51,431 nt of DNA from Legionella sp. 515359 (GTDB lineage: Bacteria > Pseudomonadota > Gammaproteobacteria > Legionellales > Legionellaceae). Under the pieces are notes generated by a model. The model saw only the letters and a program-made list of their open reading frames with translations, made no database searches and was not told the DNA's origin. Numbering within the stretch: the first letter of the stretch is position 1; every line of letters begins with the position of its first letter. The translations under genes were made by a program, and so were the position numbers. Shown here in pieces: positions 28,955 through 40,777 of this stretch. The DNA is taken from NCBI GenBank assembly GCA_025941565.1, contig JAPCYN010000025.1:1-51431 (forward strand), given 5' to 3'.

Positions 28955-29977
28955 TTAAAACCAAGGTTTAACATGTGTAACAACCATTAACGCAGTTACA
29001 ATAATCCAAACAATGGTAACCGGAATGAGTACTTTCCAACCTAGGCGCATAAGCTGGTCATAACGATAACGAGGAAAAGTTGCTCTTATCCATAAATACA
29101 CATACAGGAAAAAGCACACTTTTACGATTAACCAAACAAATCCGGGTACAACAAAAAATATGTTTTCTAGAACTGGAATCCCTTCAAATGGCGACATCCA
29201 GCCGCCCAAAAACAAGATGCTGAGCAGTACAGAGATAAGAATCATGCTCGCATATTCTGATAAGAAAAATAGCGCGAAGCCTATTCCAGAATACTCCACA
29301 TGGAATCCAGCAACAATTTCGGACTCTCCTTCAGCTAAATCAAATGGTGCTCTATTCGTTTCGGCGATTCCTGCAATCCAAAATACGAAAAACAACGGAA
29401 GCAGTGGAATAAACCACCAGTGTAAAATTCCGCCTCTTTGCGAATTAACAATATCTGTGAGATTCATACTTCCTGCAGCCAGCAGCACACCGACTAAAGC
29501 AAAACCCATAGCAATCTCATAGGATACAGTTTGTGCGGTGCTTCTTAATGCACCAAACATTGCATATTTGGAGTTTGATGCCCATCCTGCGATTAACACA
29601 CCATAAACTCCAAGTGAACTCATTGCAAAAATATAAAGAACACCGGCGTTGATATTTGCGAGAACCACCCCTTCCTGAAACGGAATGACTGCCCAACCGG
29701 CCAGAGCTGGAACCAAAGCAAATAATGGTGCAGCAATAAAAAGATATTTATTAGAACGCGTAGGTATAATAATTTCTTTAGTGATTAACTTAATCAAATC
29801 CGCAATTGGCTGAAGTAGCCCTCGCACACCCACACGATTAGGCCCAATACGTGCTTGTATATAGCCAATAACCTTACGCTCTGCATAAATTAAATATGCA
29901 ACACATAATAGTAATGGCACAACGATGACTAATATCTTAATGATGATCCAAATTAATATGCTAATATCTTGCAGCAT
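28955..29977 (-). CDS. nuoH: NADH-quinone oxidoreductase subunit H
   Basis: Membrane subunit that forms the quinone chamber with NuoB and NuoD. The 340 residues show [18 protein letters not shown] (33-50), the acidic loop [20 protein letters not shown] and the C-terminal [15 protein letters not shown], all hallmark blocks. About eight transmembrane helices. 12 bases after nuoG. Confidence 0.97.
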   Translation of the reverse strand: MLQDISILIWIIIKILVIVVPLLLCVAYLIYAERKVIGYIQARIGPNRVGVRGLLQPIADLIKLITKEIIIPTRSNKYLFIAAPLFALVPALAGWAVIPFQEGVVLANINAGVLYIFAMSSLGVYGVLIAGWASNSKYAMFGALRSTAQTVSYEIAMGFALVGVLLAAGSMNLTDIVNSQRGGILHWWFIPLLPLFFVFWIAGIAETNRAPFDLAEGESEIVAGFHVEYSGIGFALFFLSEYASMILISVLLSILFLGGWMSPFEGIPVLENIFFVVPGFVWLIVKVCFFLYVYLWIRATFPRYRYDQLMRLGWKVLIPVTIVWIIVTALMVVTHVKPWF

Positions 29978-29989
29978 CTTCTTACCTGC

Positions 29990-32344
29990 CTAGCGCTTAA
30001 TAGTTATTGCAGCAAATGAATGGCCCAAGTCCACTGTCTCAGGCATCGCGTTTGCTACCCATACAACATCTGCCGCAATGCGTTCATCACGTTTAAGCGG
30101 CAATGTTATCTCAATATCTCCCTGAGATACAGTAGCAATATCGTCTAATTTCAATCTATCTGCTGTTATCGGATTGATACGAATACACACTGTTTCAGCA
30201 GCAGCGCATAATTGCAGCTCTTTAGCGTTTCTAACAATTGCGTCACTACGATAGAGTGGCCATTCGCCTACTCGAATCAATGATTGATTAATCAGAGGCA
30301 AACTCTCAGGATAATAAGGTTTATATTCTTGCTCCATCGTGATGGCAACACTATTTTTAATTTCGGACAAGACATCTTCAGTTGACAGATATTCAAAGCC
30401 ATCACAATGCAGTAAATTACCAAGTACTCTCAATATTTTCCATGCAGGACGAGACTCTCCATGAGGAGTCAAAGCGCCTTTGACTGTTTGCCATGTATTA
30501 TCAACATTAATATATGTCCCTGAGGTTTCAGCATATGGGGCCATTGGTAAAATTACATCGGCATAATCGCGCATTGAGTCATGATTATAAGCAGACATTA
30601 ATACAACAAATTCTGCACCCAGCATTGATTGTCTTGCACCATAGGGATTCGCAAAATCAAAGCCTGGTTCTACACCCATTAAAAAATATGCTTTAAGTTT
30701 GGCATTTAGTGCTGCTTGCACATCCATTCCTGGTGTGGAGTCAGCTTTGCCTGCTACGGTTCGATGGGGGGTCATGCCCGCCATCCAAGCGCCTGCTGTG
30801 TTTGCTCCATGAGTAAGTCTCAGTACTTTAGCTCCACTTAGTTTCTCGATATGGCAAACTAATGTACGTAGTAAAGCGGCCTCAGGATGATTTTCGCAAA
30901 GAGCACCAGTAATCAAGCATGCTTTTTCCTCTTTCAACGCTTTGGCAACTCGTTGGGTTGCTTTGTCTGACTCAAGACCTATTACTAATTTTTGTACTTC
31001 AGCAGGTAAATTCTTTATGTCATCAGTAAGTGCTAAAGCAAGCTTGGCAAGTTGCATTGGCATTTCTAAAGGAGAAATAATGAATCGTTCATTCACGTCA
31101 AAACGATATTCAAAGTCCACTGGGTTTATTGCGTAGATTTTAGCTCCATTACGGGATGCTTTTCGAACTCTTACACCAGCCAGAGGCACTTCTCGATCGA
31201 TATTGCATCCGATCAGCACTATTGCATTTTGCAATTCAACTTCTGCATAAGGCAGTGAACTTTTTGGGGTGGTTGCCTGATTTTCCTGATCTTTAAAATC
31301 CACTTGTTGTAATCGGTGGTCAAGATTGTGAACACCAATTTCACGCATTAGTTTTTGCAGCAAATACATTTCTTCCAATGTAGAAGAACTCGAAGCAAAC
31401 GCTGCTACTTGTTCTGCCCCATTTTGTTTTATAACCCGAGCCAAACCCTCTGCGGTAAACTTTAACGCGGTTTCCCAGTCCACAACTTCCCATTGACCAT
31501 TACGTTTAATCTGGGGTTGACTTGCTCTTGACGGACTGCTTAATCCCAAATAACTAAACCGATCTCGGTCTGCTAACCAGGTTTCATTAATTGTTTCATT
31601 TTCTTTGGGAACAACACGCATTAACTGATTTCGACGTGTATGCAAATAGATATTTGAACCGAGGCAATCATGTGGTGCTACACCATCATGCTGGGTCAGT
31701 TCCCAAGCTCGAGCTGTGAAGCGAAATGGTTTTGACGTTAACGCGCCAACAGGACACAGATCAATAATGTTACCTGAAACTTCTGATTTCATGCTGTGTT
31801 GCACATAGGTGCCAATCTGCATGTGTTCCCCACGACCGGTTGCACCTAATTCTCTTAATCCTGCGATTTCCTCGCCAAAGCGAACACAACGAGTACAATG
31901 GATGCAGCGTGTCATTTCAGTCGAAATCAGTGTCCCTAAATTATCATCATCTACTGAACGCTTAGTTTCTGTATATTGTGATTCATCAGCACCATACCCC
32001 ATGGAGATATCTTGTAGTTCACATTCCCCACCTTGATCGCAAATTGGACAGTCCAGCGGGTGATTGATAAGAAGGAATTCCATAACAACTTTTTGCGAAT
32101 GTAATGCTTCCTTCGATTTGGTAAACACTTTCATTCCGTTGGTAATTGGAGTTGCACACGCAGGAACTGGCTTGCGGCCATTTTCCACTTCAACTAAACA
32201 CATGCGACAATTTGCAGCCACAGATAATTTTTTATGATAACAAAAGCGGGGGATATGAATACCCGCTTCATCGGCAACTTCGATGATCATTTTGCCGTTT
32301 TCGGCTTCAAATGTTTTACCGTCGATTTCAATAGTAGTAGTCAT
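29990..32344 (-). CDS. nuoG: NADH-quinone oxidoreductase subunit G
   Basis: Large peripheral subunit carrying several iron-sulphur clusters. In 784 residues the N-terminal part has the [2Fe-2S] motif (FCYHKK...CRMC...PACATPI), the H/C ligand set in HPLDCPICDQGGECELQD, and CIHCTRCVRFGEE; the rest is molybdopterin-oxidoreductase-like without cofactor. I start at ATG 32344, with AAAGG upstream, rather than the in-frame TTG six bases earlier. nuoF ends 15 bases upstream. Confidence 0.95.
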   Translation of the reverse strand: MTTTIEIDGKTFEAENGKMIIEVADEAGIHIPRFCYHKKLSVAANCRMCLVEVENGRKPVPACATPITNGMKVFTKSKEALHSQKVVMEFLLINHPLDCPICDQGGECELQDISMGYGADESQYTETKRSVDDDNLGTLISTEMTRCIHCTRCVRFGEEIAGLRELGATGRGEHMQIGTYVQHSMKSEVSGNIIDLCPVGALTSKPFRFTARAWELTQHDGVAPHDCLGSNIYLHTRRNQLMRVVPKENETINETWLADRDRFSYLGLSSPSRASQPQIKRNGQWEVVDWETALKFTAEGLARVIKQNGAEQVAAFASSSSTLEEMYLLQKLMREIGVHNLDHRLQQVDFKDQENQATTPKSSLPYAEVELQNAIVLIGCNIDREVPLAGVRVRKASRNGAKIYAINPVDFEYRFDVNERFIISPLEMPMQLAKLALALTDDIKNLPAEVQKLVIGLESDKATQRVAKALKEEKACLITGALCENHPEAALLRTLVCHIEKLSGAKVLRLTHGANTAGAWMAGMTPHRTVAGKADSTPGMDVQAALNAKLKAYFLMGVEPGFDFANPYGARQSMLGAEFVVLMSAYNHDSMRDYADVILPMAPYAETSGTYINVDNTWQTVKGALTPHGESRPAWKILRVLGNLLHCDGFEYLSTEDVLSEIKNSVAITMEQEYKPYYPESLPLINQSLIRVGEWPLYRSDAIVRNAKELQLCAAAETVCIRINPITADRLKLDDIATVSQGDIEITLPLKRDERIAADVVWVANAMPETVDLGHSFAAITIKR

Positions 32345-32359
32345 GGTCAAACCTTTTAA

Positions 32360-33637
32360 TTATGCTGCGACGATCGAGCGTTTATGCTTAACGAAATATT
32401 CAAATTCATCGCGGAAATGCTTAACAAAACTTTGTACAGGCCAAGCCGCTGCCTCACCTAACGCGCAAATAGTGCGTCCTTCGATATTGTTCGCAACATT
32501 GACTAATTTCTCTACGTCCCCAGATTCACCATGGCCTTCTTTAATACGGTGTAGTAAACGGACTAACCAGCCGGTACCTTCACGGCACGGTGTACATTGA
32601 CCGCAAGACTCTTCCATATAAAATTCAGAAATGCGATATAATGCATCAACCATACAGGTTGTTTCATCCATAATAATTACAGCACCTGAACCTAATCCTG
32701 AACCTGCTTTTTGTATGCTGTCATAATCCATATCAAGCCCCATCATTACCTCGCCAGGTAAAACAGGCATGGAAGTACCGCCAGGGATCACTGCTTTAAT
32801 TTTTCGGCCTTTTACAACGCCACCCGCTAATTCAAGAAGTGTTTTAAATGGTGTTCCCAATGGAATTTCAAAATTACCCGGTTTATTAACATGGCCACTC
32901 ACACTAAAACATTTGGCGCCACCATTATTGGGCTTGCCCAATTTTAAAAACCACTCGCCACCCTTTTCCATAATGACGGGAACAGAAGCAAAAGTTTCGG
33001 TATTATTGATGGTCGTAGGTTTGCCATATAAACCATAGTTAGCTGGAAATGGCGGCTTAAACCTGGGTTGACCTTTTTTTCCTTCCAAAGAATTGAGCAG
33101 TGCCGTTTCTTCACCACAAATATATGCACCCGCTCCCAAATGATTATACAAATCAAAATCAATGCCAGTACCTAAAATATTTTTACCCAGCAAACCGGCT
33201 GCATAAGCTTCTTTTAAGGCCGCTTCTGTACGCTCAAAGGGCAACCAAAATTCGCCGCGAATGTAGTTATATCCCACAGTAGCGCCCATGGTATATGCAG
33301 CTATAGCCATTCCTTCAATGAGTTGGTGTGGATTTAATGTAAGTATTTCTCGGTCTTTACATGTGCCGGGTTCACCCTCGTCGGAATTACATACTACGTA
33401 TTTCTGTACAGGAGAATTACGGTTCATAAAACTCCATTTTAATCCGGTTGGGAATCCAGCCCCCCCTCGACCTCGCAAGGAAGACGTTTTTAATTCATCA
33501 ATAATTATTTGAGGAGACGTTTGCTCTTTGAGTATTTTTCTCCATGCACTGTATCCACCAACACTTTCATAAGCAGATAGTGTCCAAGGCTCTGGTAGAT
33601 GAAATGTTCGATAACACACTTGATTTAATTCAACCAC
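32360..33637 (-). CDS. nuoF: NADH-quinone oxidoreductase subunit F
   Basis: Binds NADH and FMN and holds cluster N3, the entry point for electrons. The nucleotide and FMN glycine-rich stretch [18 protein letters not shown] and the cluster motif [15 protein letters not shown] are clear. Two GTG codons could start it; I prefer 33637 (425 residues), since AGAGG then lies 8 bases upstream, whereas for GTG 33646 the same AGAGG would overlap the start. Confidence 0.93.
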   Translation of the reverse strand: MVELNQVCYRTFHLPEPWTLSAYESVGGYSAWRKILKEQTSPQIIIDELKTSSLRGRGGAGFPTGLKWSFMNRNSPVQKYVVCNSDEGEPGTCKDREILTLNPHQLIEGMAIAAYTMGATVGYNYIRGEFWLPFERTEAALKEAYAAGLLGKNILGTGIDFDLYNHLGAGAYICGEETALLNSLEGKKGQPRFKPPFPANYGLYGKPTTINNTETFASVPVIMEKGGEWFLKLGKPNNGGAKCFSVSGHVNKPGNFEIPLGTPFKTLLELAGGVVKGRKIKAVIPGGTSMPVLPGEVMMGLDMDYDSIQKAGSGLGSGAVIIMDETTCMVDALYRISEFYMEESCGQCTPCREGTGWLVRLLHRIKEGHGESGDVEKLVNVANNIEGRTICALGEAAAWPVQSFVKHFRDEFEYFVKHKRSIVAA

Positions 33638-33655
33638 GGCAACCACCTCTATCTT

Positions 33656-34159
33656 TTATTGGTATTGTTCCAACACTTTATCTATAGATTCAGGAGTCAG
33701 ATTTTCATGATAATCCTTGTCCACCTGCATCATTGGTGCGTTAACACAGGCACCTAAACACTCAACAGATCTTAAAGTAAAACGCCCATCATCTGTGGTT
33801 TGGCCTAATTTTATGCCCAATTTTTTTTCCAAATGATCAACAACCACAGCCGAGTCACGCAGCATACAGGAGATATTGGTACATACATTTATCGAATGTC
33901 TGCCAACCTGTTCGTGTTCGTACATAGTATAAAAGCTGGCCACCTCATATACGGCGATAGGAGGCATATCAAGATAATCAGCTACAGCATCCATTAATTC
34001 TGTGGTTAGGTGGCCGTGCTCTTCCTGGACAATTCGCAGAGCACTCATCACTGCGGATTGCTTTTGATCGTTTGGATATTTTGCTATCCAATGATCGATG
34101 TCCTTTATTCTTTGAGCTGACACCAATTGATGTAATATTTTTGCTGAATTATCAGACAT
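33656..34159 (-). CDS. nuoE: NADH-quinone oxidoreductase subunit E
   Basis: Thioredoxin-like subunit with the [2Fe-2S] cluster N1a. The four cysteine ligands are in CTNISCMLRDS and CLGACVNAPMM. 167 residues, standard. It follows nuoD after a 78-base gap, the second longest in the operon, in which I see no promoter or hairpin worth calling. Confidence 0.96.
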   Translation of the reverse strand: MSDNSAKILHQLVSAQRIKDIDHWIAKYPNDQKQSAVMSALRIVQEEHGHLTTELMDAVADYLDMPPIAVYEVASFYTMYEHEQVGRHSINVCTNISCMLRDSAVVVDHLEKKLGIKLGQTTDDGRFTLRSVECLGACVNAPMMQVDKDYHENLTPESIDKVLEQYQ

Positions 34160-34237
34160 TTCTAAAACCTTTATTAATTTAAATTGTAATTTCTTGGAAT
34201 GTCATTTTAACGGTCGTAAAAACTGACATACCACAAA

Positions 34238-35491
34238 TTAACGATCAATTTCACCAAATACTATATCCTGACTCGCTAAAATAGCGACACCATCAGCGAT
34301 CATATGTCCTCTTGTCATTGCATCGTAACTGGACAGATGCGCAAATCCGGGAGCACGAATTTTCAATCTATAGGGTTTATTAGCACCATCAGATACCATA
34401 TAAATACCAAACTCTCCCTTAGGGGCCTCAACAGCACTATAGACGTCGCCACGTGGTAAACAAAAACCTTCTGTGAACAGTTTAAAGTGATGGATTAATG
34501 ATTCCATATCTTCTTTCATTTCCACACGGCGTGGTGGTGTAACCTTGTGATCATCAATGCGAACTGGACCAGGATTCGCCCTGAGCCACTCGATACATTG
34601 TCGTATAATTCGGTTTGATTGCCTTAATTCTTCAACGCGCACCAAATAACGATCATAACAATCTCCAGTTTTACCTACTGGAATATCGAAATCAACACGA
34701 TCGTATGCCGCATAACTCTGCTTTTTACGTAAATCCCACGCAACTCCAGAACCACGAAGCATTGGGCCTGTAAAACCCCACTGTAATGCTTCTTCTGGTG
34801 ACACAATACCTATGTCTACAGTACGTTGTTTCCAAATTCTGTTATCGGTCAACAACGTTTCATATTCATCAACGCAATGAGAGAAACGCTCTGTAAATGC
34901 CCAGAGAAAATCTAACAAACTTCCACTTCGGTACTCATTAAGTTTTTCAATTTCACGTTCATTATGCCATCTTGATGCTTTATATTTGGGCATGGTATCA
35001 GGTAAGTCACGTGCAACACCGCCAGGTCTATAATAGGTGGCATGCATTCGTGCTCCAGATACTGCTTCATAACAATCAAATAAATCTTCACGCTCTCTAA
35101 AGCAATATAAAAATACGGTCATCGCACCGATATCCAGTGCTATAGCGCCCAACCACAACAGATGATTTAAAATACGTGTTACTTCATCAAACAGAGTACG
35201 GATGTATTGAGCACGAATTGGCGCTTCGATCCCTAAGAGCTTTTCAATTGCACGCACATAGGCATGTTCATTACACATCATAGACACATAATCGAGTCTA
35301 TCCATATAACCAATTGATTGAAGGTAAGGTTTGGTTTCTGCTAATTTTTCTGTAGCTCGATGCAGCAAGCCTATATGTGGATCTGCGCGAACGATGGTTT
35401 CACCTTCAAGTTCAAGTACTAAACGCAGTACACCATGTGCAGCAGGATGCTGCGGACCAAAGTTTAAAGTGTAATTCTTTAATTCAATCAT
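34238..35491 (-). CDS. nuoD: NADH-quinone oxidoreductase subunit D
   Basis: 49-kDa-type subunit forming the quinone pocket. The 417 residues start with [21 protein letters not shown], where the conserved histidine of the quinone site lies, and end with the expected DIVFGEIDR. It is separate from nuoC, unlike the fused NuoCD of E. coli. Its ATG overlaps the nuoC stop by one base (TAATG). Confidence 0.97.
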   Translation of the reverse strand: MIELKNYTLNFGPQHPAAHGVLRLVLELEGETIVRADPHIGLLHRATEKLAETKPYLQSIGYMDRLDYVSMMCNEHAYVRAIEKLLGIEAPIRAQYIRTLFDEVTRILNHLLWLGAIALDIGAMTVFLYCFREREDLFDCYEAVSGARMHATYYRPGGVARDLPDTMPKYKASRWHNEREIEKLNEYRSGSLLDFLWAFTERFSHCVDEYETLLTDNRIWKQRTVDIGIVSPEEALQWGFTGPMLRGSGVAWDLRKKQSYAAYDRVDFDIPVGKTGDCYDRYLVRVEELRQSNRIIRQCIEWLRANPGPVRIDDHKVTPPRRVEMKEDMESLIHHFKLFTEGFCLPRGDVYSAVEAPKGEFGIYMVSDGANKPYRLKIRAPGFAHLSSYDAMTRGHMIADGVAILASQDIVFGEIDR

Positions 35492-36168
35492 TATTCGCCC
35501 CTTTTATCACCAATATACCGGTTATCATTACGAATAACCTTGGGCACCAGAACTCTTGGTTCAATATCGACTGGAGCGTATACGACCTTCTCAAGTTTTG
35601 CGTCATAGCGCATTTCAACATGACCACTGAGTGGGAAATCTTTACGGAATGGATGTCCGATAAATCCATAATCGGTTAAAATACGTCTTAAATCGGGATG
35701 TCCTTCAAACAAAATGCCATATAAATCATAGGCTTCACGCTCAAACCAATTTGCGCCTTTCCACAAATGATGCACTGACGGGACAATTAAATGAGACTCA
35801 TCAACGAATACCTTAACACGTACCCGATGATTCATTTTTGTTGAAAGTAAATGATAAACTACAGCAAATCGTGGCTTATTCAGAGCATATGCTTTCGCAT
35901 CTTGGCGCTCTACACCTCGAGAGAAACCATTTTCAGTTGCTGAATCAGTTTCCCAATCATATTCACCATAAAGCAAATAATCCACAGCACAAAGATCAAT
36001 CAGTTGATCAAAACGAAATGCGTCCAGATCACGTAGCTCCAACATCATTGCTTTTAAATTTGATGTGTCACACTCAATAGTTACTTCATCATAAGCGACA
36101 GAAACATCATTAATATGAGTCGCTAATTCATTTTTGAGTTTTTCAACCAAATAATCATTTTTTGTCAT
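35491..36168 (-). CDS. nuoC: NADH-quinone oxidoreductase subunit C
   Basis: 30-kDa-type subunit of the peripheral arm, with no cofactor. The 225 residues end in the family signature [29 protein letters not shown] and a [12 protein letters not shown] block. It lies 21 bases after nuoB and is coupled to nuoD. Confidence 0.96.
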   Translation of the reverse strand: MTKNDYLVEKLKNELATHINDVSVAYDEVTIECDTSNLKAMMLELRDLDAFRFDQLIDLCAVDYLLYGEYDWETDSATENGFSRGVERQDAKAYALNKPRFAVVYHLLSTKMNHRVRVKVFVDESHLIVPSVHHLWKGANWFEREAYDLYGILFEGHPDLRRILTDYGFIGHPFRKDFPLSGHVEMRYDAKLEKVVYAPVDIEPRVLVPKVIRNDNRYIGDKRGE

Positions 36169-36189
36169 CTATTTGCACCTATGATGATC

Positions 36190-36666
36190 TTAAGCTTCTA
36201 AGATTTTTTTATGCCTGATTTTGTTCTGCAATTGAATAATGCCATACAGCAAGGCTTCAGCAGTTGGAGGGCAACCTGGTACATATACATCTACTGGGAC
36301 AATACGATCACATCCACGAACAACGGAGTAAGAGTAATGATAATACCCACCACCGTTCGCGCAAGAGCCCATAGAAATAACCCATCGAGGGTCAGGCATT
36401 TGATCATAAACTTTGCGTAAAGCAGGAGCCATTTTATTGCATAAGGTACCAGCAACTATCATTACATCTGATTGACGTGGGCTGGGGCGGAAAATAATTC
36501 CGAACCGGTCCAAATCATAACGTGCCGCACCGACGTGCATCATTTCTACTGCACAACATGCCAATCCAAAAGTCATAGGCCACATCGAACCACTACGTGC
36601 CCATCCGAGTAGTTTCTCGACAGAAGTCGTTACAAAGCCACTTTTTTGCAATTCTGCAACCGCCAT
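36190..36666 (-). CDS. nuoB: NADH-quinone oxidoreductase subunit B
   Basis: Holds cluster N2, the last iron-sulphur centre before quinone. Ligands are the adjacent C37 and C38 ([10 protein letters not shown]), C102 (MGSCANGGG) and C132 (VPGCPP). 158 residues, standard. A 105-base gap with a stem-loop separates it from nuoA. Confidence 0.97.
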   Translation of the reverse strand: MAVAELQKSGFVTTSVEKLLGWARSGSMWPMTFGLACCAVEMMHVGAARYDLDRFGIIFRPSPRQSDVMIVAGTLCNKMAPALRKVYDQMPDPRWVISMGSCANGGGYYHYSYSVVRGCDRIVPVDVYVPGCPPTAEALLYGIIQLQNKIRHKKILEA

Positions 36667-36710
36667 AGTTAGCCTCTAAGCAGTTAAAATATTAATAAAA
36701 AAAGTACCAC

Positions 36711-36746
36711 CTCTGATTGAATCCTTCATTTGAAGTGACGATCAGA
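36711..36746. other. stem-loop between nuoA and nuoB
   Basis: TCTGAT (36712-36717) pairs with ATCAGA (36741-36746), and within it CTTCA-TT-TGAAG (36724-36735) forms a second stem. Seven T follow on the minus strand only after about 8 bases, so this is more likely an RNA processing or partial termination site than a full terminator. Confidence 0.4.
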
Positions 36747-36771
36747 AGTGAATTTATTTCGCACTCTTAAA

Positions 36772-37128
36772 TTATTCCCAATCCAGTGCGCCTCGCTTCC
36801 ATTCATAAATAAAACCAATAACTAACAATCCTAAAAATAACATCATTCCTGCAAAACCAAACCAACCAATTTTGCGTAAAACCAAAGCCCAAGGAAAGAA
36901 AAATGCCGTTTCCAAATCAAAAATAATAAATAATATAGCAACGAGATAAAAACGAACATCAAATGGAATGTGGGAACTCTCAAATGCACCAAATCCACAT
37001 TCGTAAGGAGAGTTCTTAGCACTATCAGGGTTATGCGTTGACAACAGGGAACCTGCCCCAATCATTGCTATACCCAACGCCAATCCGATAATTATGAAAA
37101 TAAGAACAGGTAAATATTGAGATAGCAT
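36772..37128 (-). CDS. nuoA: NADH-quinone oxidoreductase subunit A
   Basis: Small membrane subunit with three helices. The 118 residues contain the conserved [35 protein letters not shown] loop and helix, whose cysteine lies in the quinone-site loop. First gene of the operon. AAGGTGA precedes the ATG, and tRNA-Leu ends just 24 bases upstream with no terminator between. Confidence 0.96.
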   Translation of the reverse strand: MLSQYLPVLIFIIIGLALGIAMIGAGSLLSTHNPDSAKNSPYECGFGAFESSHIPFDVRFYLVAILFIIFDLETAFFFPWALVLRKIGWFGFAGMMLFLGLLVIGFIYEWKRGALDWE

Positions 37129-37152
37129 TTTTTCACCTTGTACGGATTAAAA

Positions 37153-37237
37153 TGGTGCCGAAGGCCGGACTCGAACCGGCACGGCTTTCGCCACCGCCCC
37201 CTCAAGACGGCGTGTCTACCAATTCCACCACTTCGGC
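37153..37237 (-). tRNA. tRNA-Leu (GAG)
   Basis: 85 nt with encoded CCA and a long variable arm, as expected of a class II tRNA. The acceptor GCCGAAG pairs with CTTCGGC, the anticodon loop reads CTTGAGG (anticodon GAG, decoding CUY), and the T-arm has GGTTCGAGTCC. It lies between secG (upstream) and nuoA (downstream) on the same strand. Confidence 0.97.
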
Positions 37238-37310
37238 ATATTCTTTTTTATTAATAGTTATTCATTCCCAATCTTCTCTCTGTACCTAAGTGCAGAGAAA
37301 GGAGTTTTAT

Positions 37311-37634
37311 TTATTTCTTTTTACTGTTATCTACGGGTACTGGAATTGAATTCGCAGGTACACTGGTTTGTTGAGGAATTATTTGCTGATCTGCTTTTTG
37401 ATATTGCACAGACACCAAATAAGACAACAGTAAACTGGTGATAAAAAAGGTTAGTGCCAAACCACCAGTTAATTTAAATAAAAAACCACCTGTTCCCTGG
37501 CTTCCAAATAATGTATTCGAAGCTCCAGATCCAAAAGCTGCACCAATATCGGCTCCTTTACCATGTTGGATAAGAACCAAACCGATTAATACTACAGCTA
37601 CGATCACATGAATTATTAATATCAATTGATACAT
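37311..37634 (-). CDS. secG: protein-export membrane protein SecG
   Basis: Non-essential third subunit of the SecYEG channel that aids SecA-driven export. The 107 residues have two hydrophobic helices (about 3-22 and 54-74) flanking the conserved [20 protein letters not shown]. The C-terminal tail is Gln/Pro/Lys-rich. It overlaps the end of tpiA by 13 bases, a common tpiA-secG pairing. Confidence 0.95.
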   Translation of the reverse strand: MYQLILIIHVIVAVVLIGLVLIQHGKGADIGAAFGSGASNTLFGSQGTGGFLFKLTGGLALTFFITSLLLSYLVSVQYQKADQQIIPQQTSVPANSIPVPVDNSKKK

Positions 37635-38371
37635 TTCACAATTTCCACAAACTGTTTCGCGTTCAACGATGCACCGCCTACCAAACCACCATCTACGTCT
37701 GGCATGCTAAATAATGCTCTGGCATTGTTTTCGTTCACACTACCTCCATAAAGAAGGGGTAAACGTTCAGCATCGCTATGATTTACTTCTGCAACAAATT
37801 TTCTAATAAACTGATGTACTTCCTGTGCTTGCTCTGGTGATGCTGTTTTTCCTGTACCTATTGCCCAAACGGGTTCATAAGCTACAACACAATCACGAAA
37901 ACAATTTTTATTGTGTTCGCTCACTGCGAGCAATTGCCGGGCAATTACTTGTTCTGTTTGCCCTTTTTCACGTTCAACTAGCGTTTCACCGACGCAAAGA
38001 ACCGGTATCATACCATGTTCTTTTACATGGTGGAATTTTTGCGCCACAAAATTTTCATCTTCGTGAAAGCAATGTCTTCTCTCAGAATGACCGACCAAAA
38101 CATAGCGACAGTTAAAATCTTTTAACATAGGTGCAGATATCTCACCCGTGTAAGCACCAAAATCCTTTGGATATACATTCTGGGCACCTATCTCAATGTT
38201 ACATTCAGCAAGTACATCCCTAACTTGTGGAATATAAATGGATGGTGGCATTACTACAACTTGGACATCACGAATAGAATAAAGTAATTCTTTAAGTTCA
38301 TTACTTAATTGAATCACTTGCTGCAACTGCCCATTCATTTTCCAGTTGCCAGCGACTATCTTATGTCTCAT
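37622..38371 (-). CDS. tpiA: triosephosphate isomerase
   Basis: Interconverts glyceraldehyde 3-phosphate and dihydroxyacetone phosphate. The 249 residues show the active-site N9 and K11 in GNWKMNG, the histidine in [10 protein letters not shown], the catalytic glutamate in [12 protein letters not shown] and the phosphate-binding end [12 protein letters not shown] start at ATG 38371; a frame reaching 38410 would add 13 residues not seen in the family. Confidence 0.97.
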   Translation of the reverse strand: MRHKIVAGNWKMNGQLQQVIQLSNELKELLYSIRDVQVVVMPPSIYIPQVRDVLAECNIEIGAQNVYPKDFGAYTGEISAPMLKDFNCRYVLVGHSERRHCFHEDENFVAQKFHHVKEHGMIPVLCVGETLVEREKGQTEQVIARQLLAVSEHNKNCFRDCVVAYEPVWAIGTGKTASPEQAQEVHQFIRKFVAEVNHSDAERLPLLYGGSVNENNARALFSMPDVDGGLVGGASLNAKQFVEIVKCIN

Positions 38372-38490
38372 CAGTACGCCCCTTCGCTTCCAACTGCGGA
38401 CTATACCCAAACTAATTGCTGATGTGTAGTCCTATCGCAATTTTTTTATTAAAAAGGTTCGTCAGATAAAAAACTATAAGTTTAATATTC

Positions 38491-39846
38491 TTACTGAACA
38501 CCCAAATTTCTTTCAATCTGACTTATGTCATCACAGAGCTTTTGTGCGTGTTGTTTTACTATAGACTCATCCATGCCCTCCACCATGACACGCAATAACG
38601 GTTCTGTACCTGAAGGCCTGAGTAGTACTCTCCCTTCTCCATTTAAGCTTGACTCCAGAGCTCGAACCGTCTCAATCACTTGTGAGTGCTCTGCAAGTAT
38701 GTTAGCGTAATTGGTTTTTAAATTCACCAGGCTTTGTGGCAATAGCGTGATACCTTGAATCAATTGTTGTAGGGTTTTACCCTGCTTAACCATAATTGAC
38801 AATACTTGTAACGCACCAACAATCCCATCACCCGTTGTAGTTTTATCCAGGCAGACGATATGCCCCGAGGTTTCACCACCTATTTTCCAATCTTTTTCAC
38901 GTAAGGCTTCTAAAACATACCGGTCGCCCACGCGTGTGCGGATAAAAGGAATACCCAAATTTTTAATGGCGATTTCCAGGCCATAATTGCTCATTTGTGT
39001 GCCAACTACACCACCATTTAAGACACCCCGATGATGTCTGTCTTTAGCGATAATATAAAGGATCTGATCTCCATCAATTAAATTCCCCTCTGAATCAATT
39101 AATACGACACGATCTCCGTCACCATCCAGGCCAATGCCAATATCTGCACCGGTACTCATCACCTTTTGTCTTAGGAGTTCGGGGGACGTTGAACCGCAAT
39201 CCTCATTAATATTAAAACCATCAGGACGATTGCCAATGGAAACAACCTCAGCGCCAAGCTCAGAAAATACATTGGGAGCAATGTGGTAGGTTGCACCATT
39301 TGCACAGTCAACTACGATTTTTAAGCCGGACAATCGCGTTAACGACGGGATAGTGGATTTACAAAACTCGATATAACGCCCACTTGCATCATTAATTCGT
39401 GTTGCTTTCCCTAAATTTTGAGAAGGAACTGTTTGCATTTTCTTTTCCAGCTCTGCTTCAATCGCTAACTCGACACTGTCGGGCAACTTCCCGCCTTCAG
39501 AAGAAAAAAACTTGATTCCGTTATCTTCAAACAGATTGTGCGATGCACTGATCACGATACCTGCATTGGCTCGGAGGGTCTGGGTCAAGTAAGCAATAGC
39601 TGGTGTGGGCATCGGTCCTAGCAAAGCCACATCAACACCGGCAGCAGATAGCCCTGCCTCTAAAGCAGACTCCAGCATGTAACCTGACACTCTTGTGTCC
39701 TTCCCAATCACAACTTTTTTGCGATGACCATTAGCAAGTACGCGACCCACTGCCCAACCCAATTTCAATACAAATTCGGGATTAATATTTGATAAACCTA
39801 CGTGTCCTCGTATACCATCAGTACCAAAATATTTACGTTGACTCAT
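38491..39846 (-). CDS. glmM: phosphoglucosamine mutase
   Basis: Converts glucosamine 6-phosphate to the 1-phosphate for UDP-GlcNAc, peptidoglycan and LPS. 451 residues. The phosphoserine is S102 in ISASHN, the same number as in E. coli; the magnesium loop [10 protein letters not shown] and the phosphate-binding [14 protein letters not shown] are present. I start at ATG 39846 ([14 protein letters not shown]), 16 bases after folP; a longer frame would overlap folP. The order folP-glmM is conserved. Confidence 0.97.
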   Translation of the reverse strand: MSQRKYFGTDGIRGHVGLSNINPEFVLKLGWAVGRVLANGHRKKVVIGKDTRVSGYMLESALEAGLSAAGVDVALLGPMPTPAIAYLTQTLRANAGIVISASHNLFEDNGIKFFSSEGGKLPDSVELAIEAELEKKMQTVPSQNLGKATRINDASGRYIEFCKSTIPSLTRLSGLKIVVDCANGATYHIAPNVFSELGAEVVSIGNRPDGFNINEDCGSTSPELLRQKVMSTGADIGIGLDGDGDRVVLIDSEGNLIDGDQILYIIAKDRHHRGVLNGGVVGTQMSNYGLEIAIKNLGIPFIRTRVGDRYVLEALREKDWKIGGETSGHIVCLDKTTTGDGIVGALQVLSIMVKQGKTLQQLIQGITLLPQSLVNLKTNYANILAEHSQVIETVRALESSLNGEGRVLLRPSGTEPLLRVMVEGMDESIVKQHAQKLCDDISQIERNLGVQ

Positions 39847-39862
39847 CCTTAACCACCTCTTA

Positions 39863-40756
39863 TCAAGAATTTTTAGCACGCGTGAGCTGATATATGTCGG
39901 CCTGGCTAATCATGGTAATCATATGCAACGCTTGATTTGTTTCATCTACATCATGCGTTCTTATGATCCCAATACCATTTAATGCTGCATAAACAGCGAC
40001 CGCTATACTGCCTATCAAACGCTCACCCACCTCTTTAGCAAGCACTGCTCCAATAGTACTTTTGCGCGATACCCCTAAAAGCAGAGGCATTCCAAATGTT
40101 GCAAACCTATCAAGATTTTTAACTAAGAGCAAATTATCTTGTACTTGTTTTCCAAATCCAAAGCCAGGATCTAAAATAATATTGTTTCTTTTAATACCTA
40201 CACGCTCACACTCAGCAATACGTTCTATGAAAAAACGAGTTACTTCGGTAAGCACGCCATCCGGATAATATGGATCATGTTGCATACTGCGCGGCTCTCC
40301 TTGCATGTGCATCAAGCAAACAGGAACTGCAAGTTTTGCCGCCATTTCGAGAGAACCCTCGGTACGTAATGCATAAATATCATTGATTACATCAGCACCT
40401 GCATGTACAGCAGCCTCCATTACTTCAGGTTTATTCGTATCAATCGAGATACAAATATCTGAATTAGCACGGATTTGTTCGATAACCGGAATCACGCGAG
40501 ATAACTCTACATCGAGTGGAACATGCTGCGCACCGGGTCGAGTAGACTGTCCCCCAATATCGATTAAATCAGCGCCCTGATTGATTAAGTGAAATGCATG
40601 TTCCCATGCTCTATCTACGGATAAAAATTTGCCTCCATCAGAAAAAGAATCTGGAGTGACATTTAATATGCCCATAATTAATGTTTTTTCTGGAAAATTA
40701 TCCGAGGAAGGTTGGCATTGACGCTCAAGCCAACCTGAAAATTGCTCTGAATTCAC
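39863..40756 (-). CDS. folP: dihydropteroate synthase
   Basis: Joins p-aminobenzoate to 6-hydroxymethyl-dihydropterin diphosphate; the target of sulfonamides. The 297 residues contain [26 protein letters not shown], a SIDTNKPEV strand and [12 protein letters not shown], and the terminal [10 protein letters not shown]. Start codon GTG. It lies 21 bases after ftsH and is followed by glmM, as in many gammaproteobacteria. Confidence 0.96.
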   Translation of the reverse strand: MNSEQFSGWLERQCQPSSDNFPEKTLIMGILNVTPDSFSDGGKFLSVDRAWEHAFHLINQGADLIDIGGQSTRPGAQHVPLDVELSRVIPVIEQIRANSDICISIDTNKPEVMEAAVHAGADVINDIYALRTEGSLEMAAKLAVPVCLMHMQGEPRSMQHDPYYPDGVLTEVTRFFIERIAECERVGIKRNNIILDPGFGFGKQVQDNLLLVKNLDRFATFGMPLLLGVSRKSTIGAVLAKEVGERLIGSIAVAVYAALNGIGIIRTHDVDETNQALHMITMISQADIYQLTRAKNS

Positions 40757-40777
40757 CTGCTTCTCTCACTAATAATT

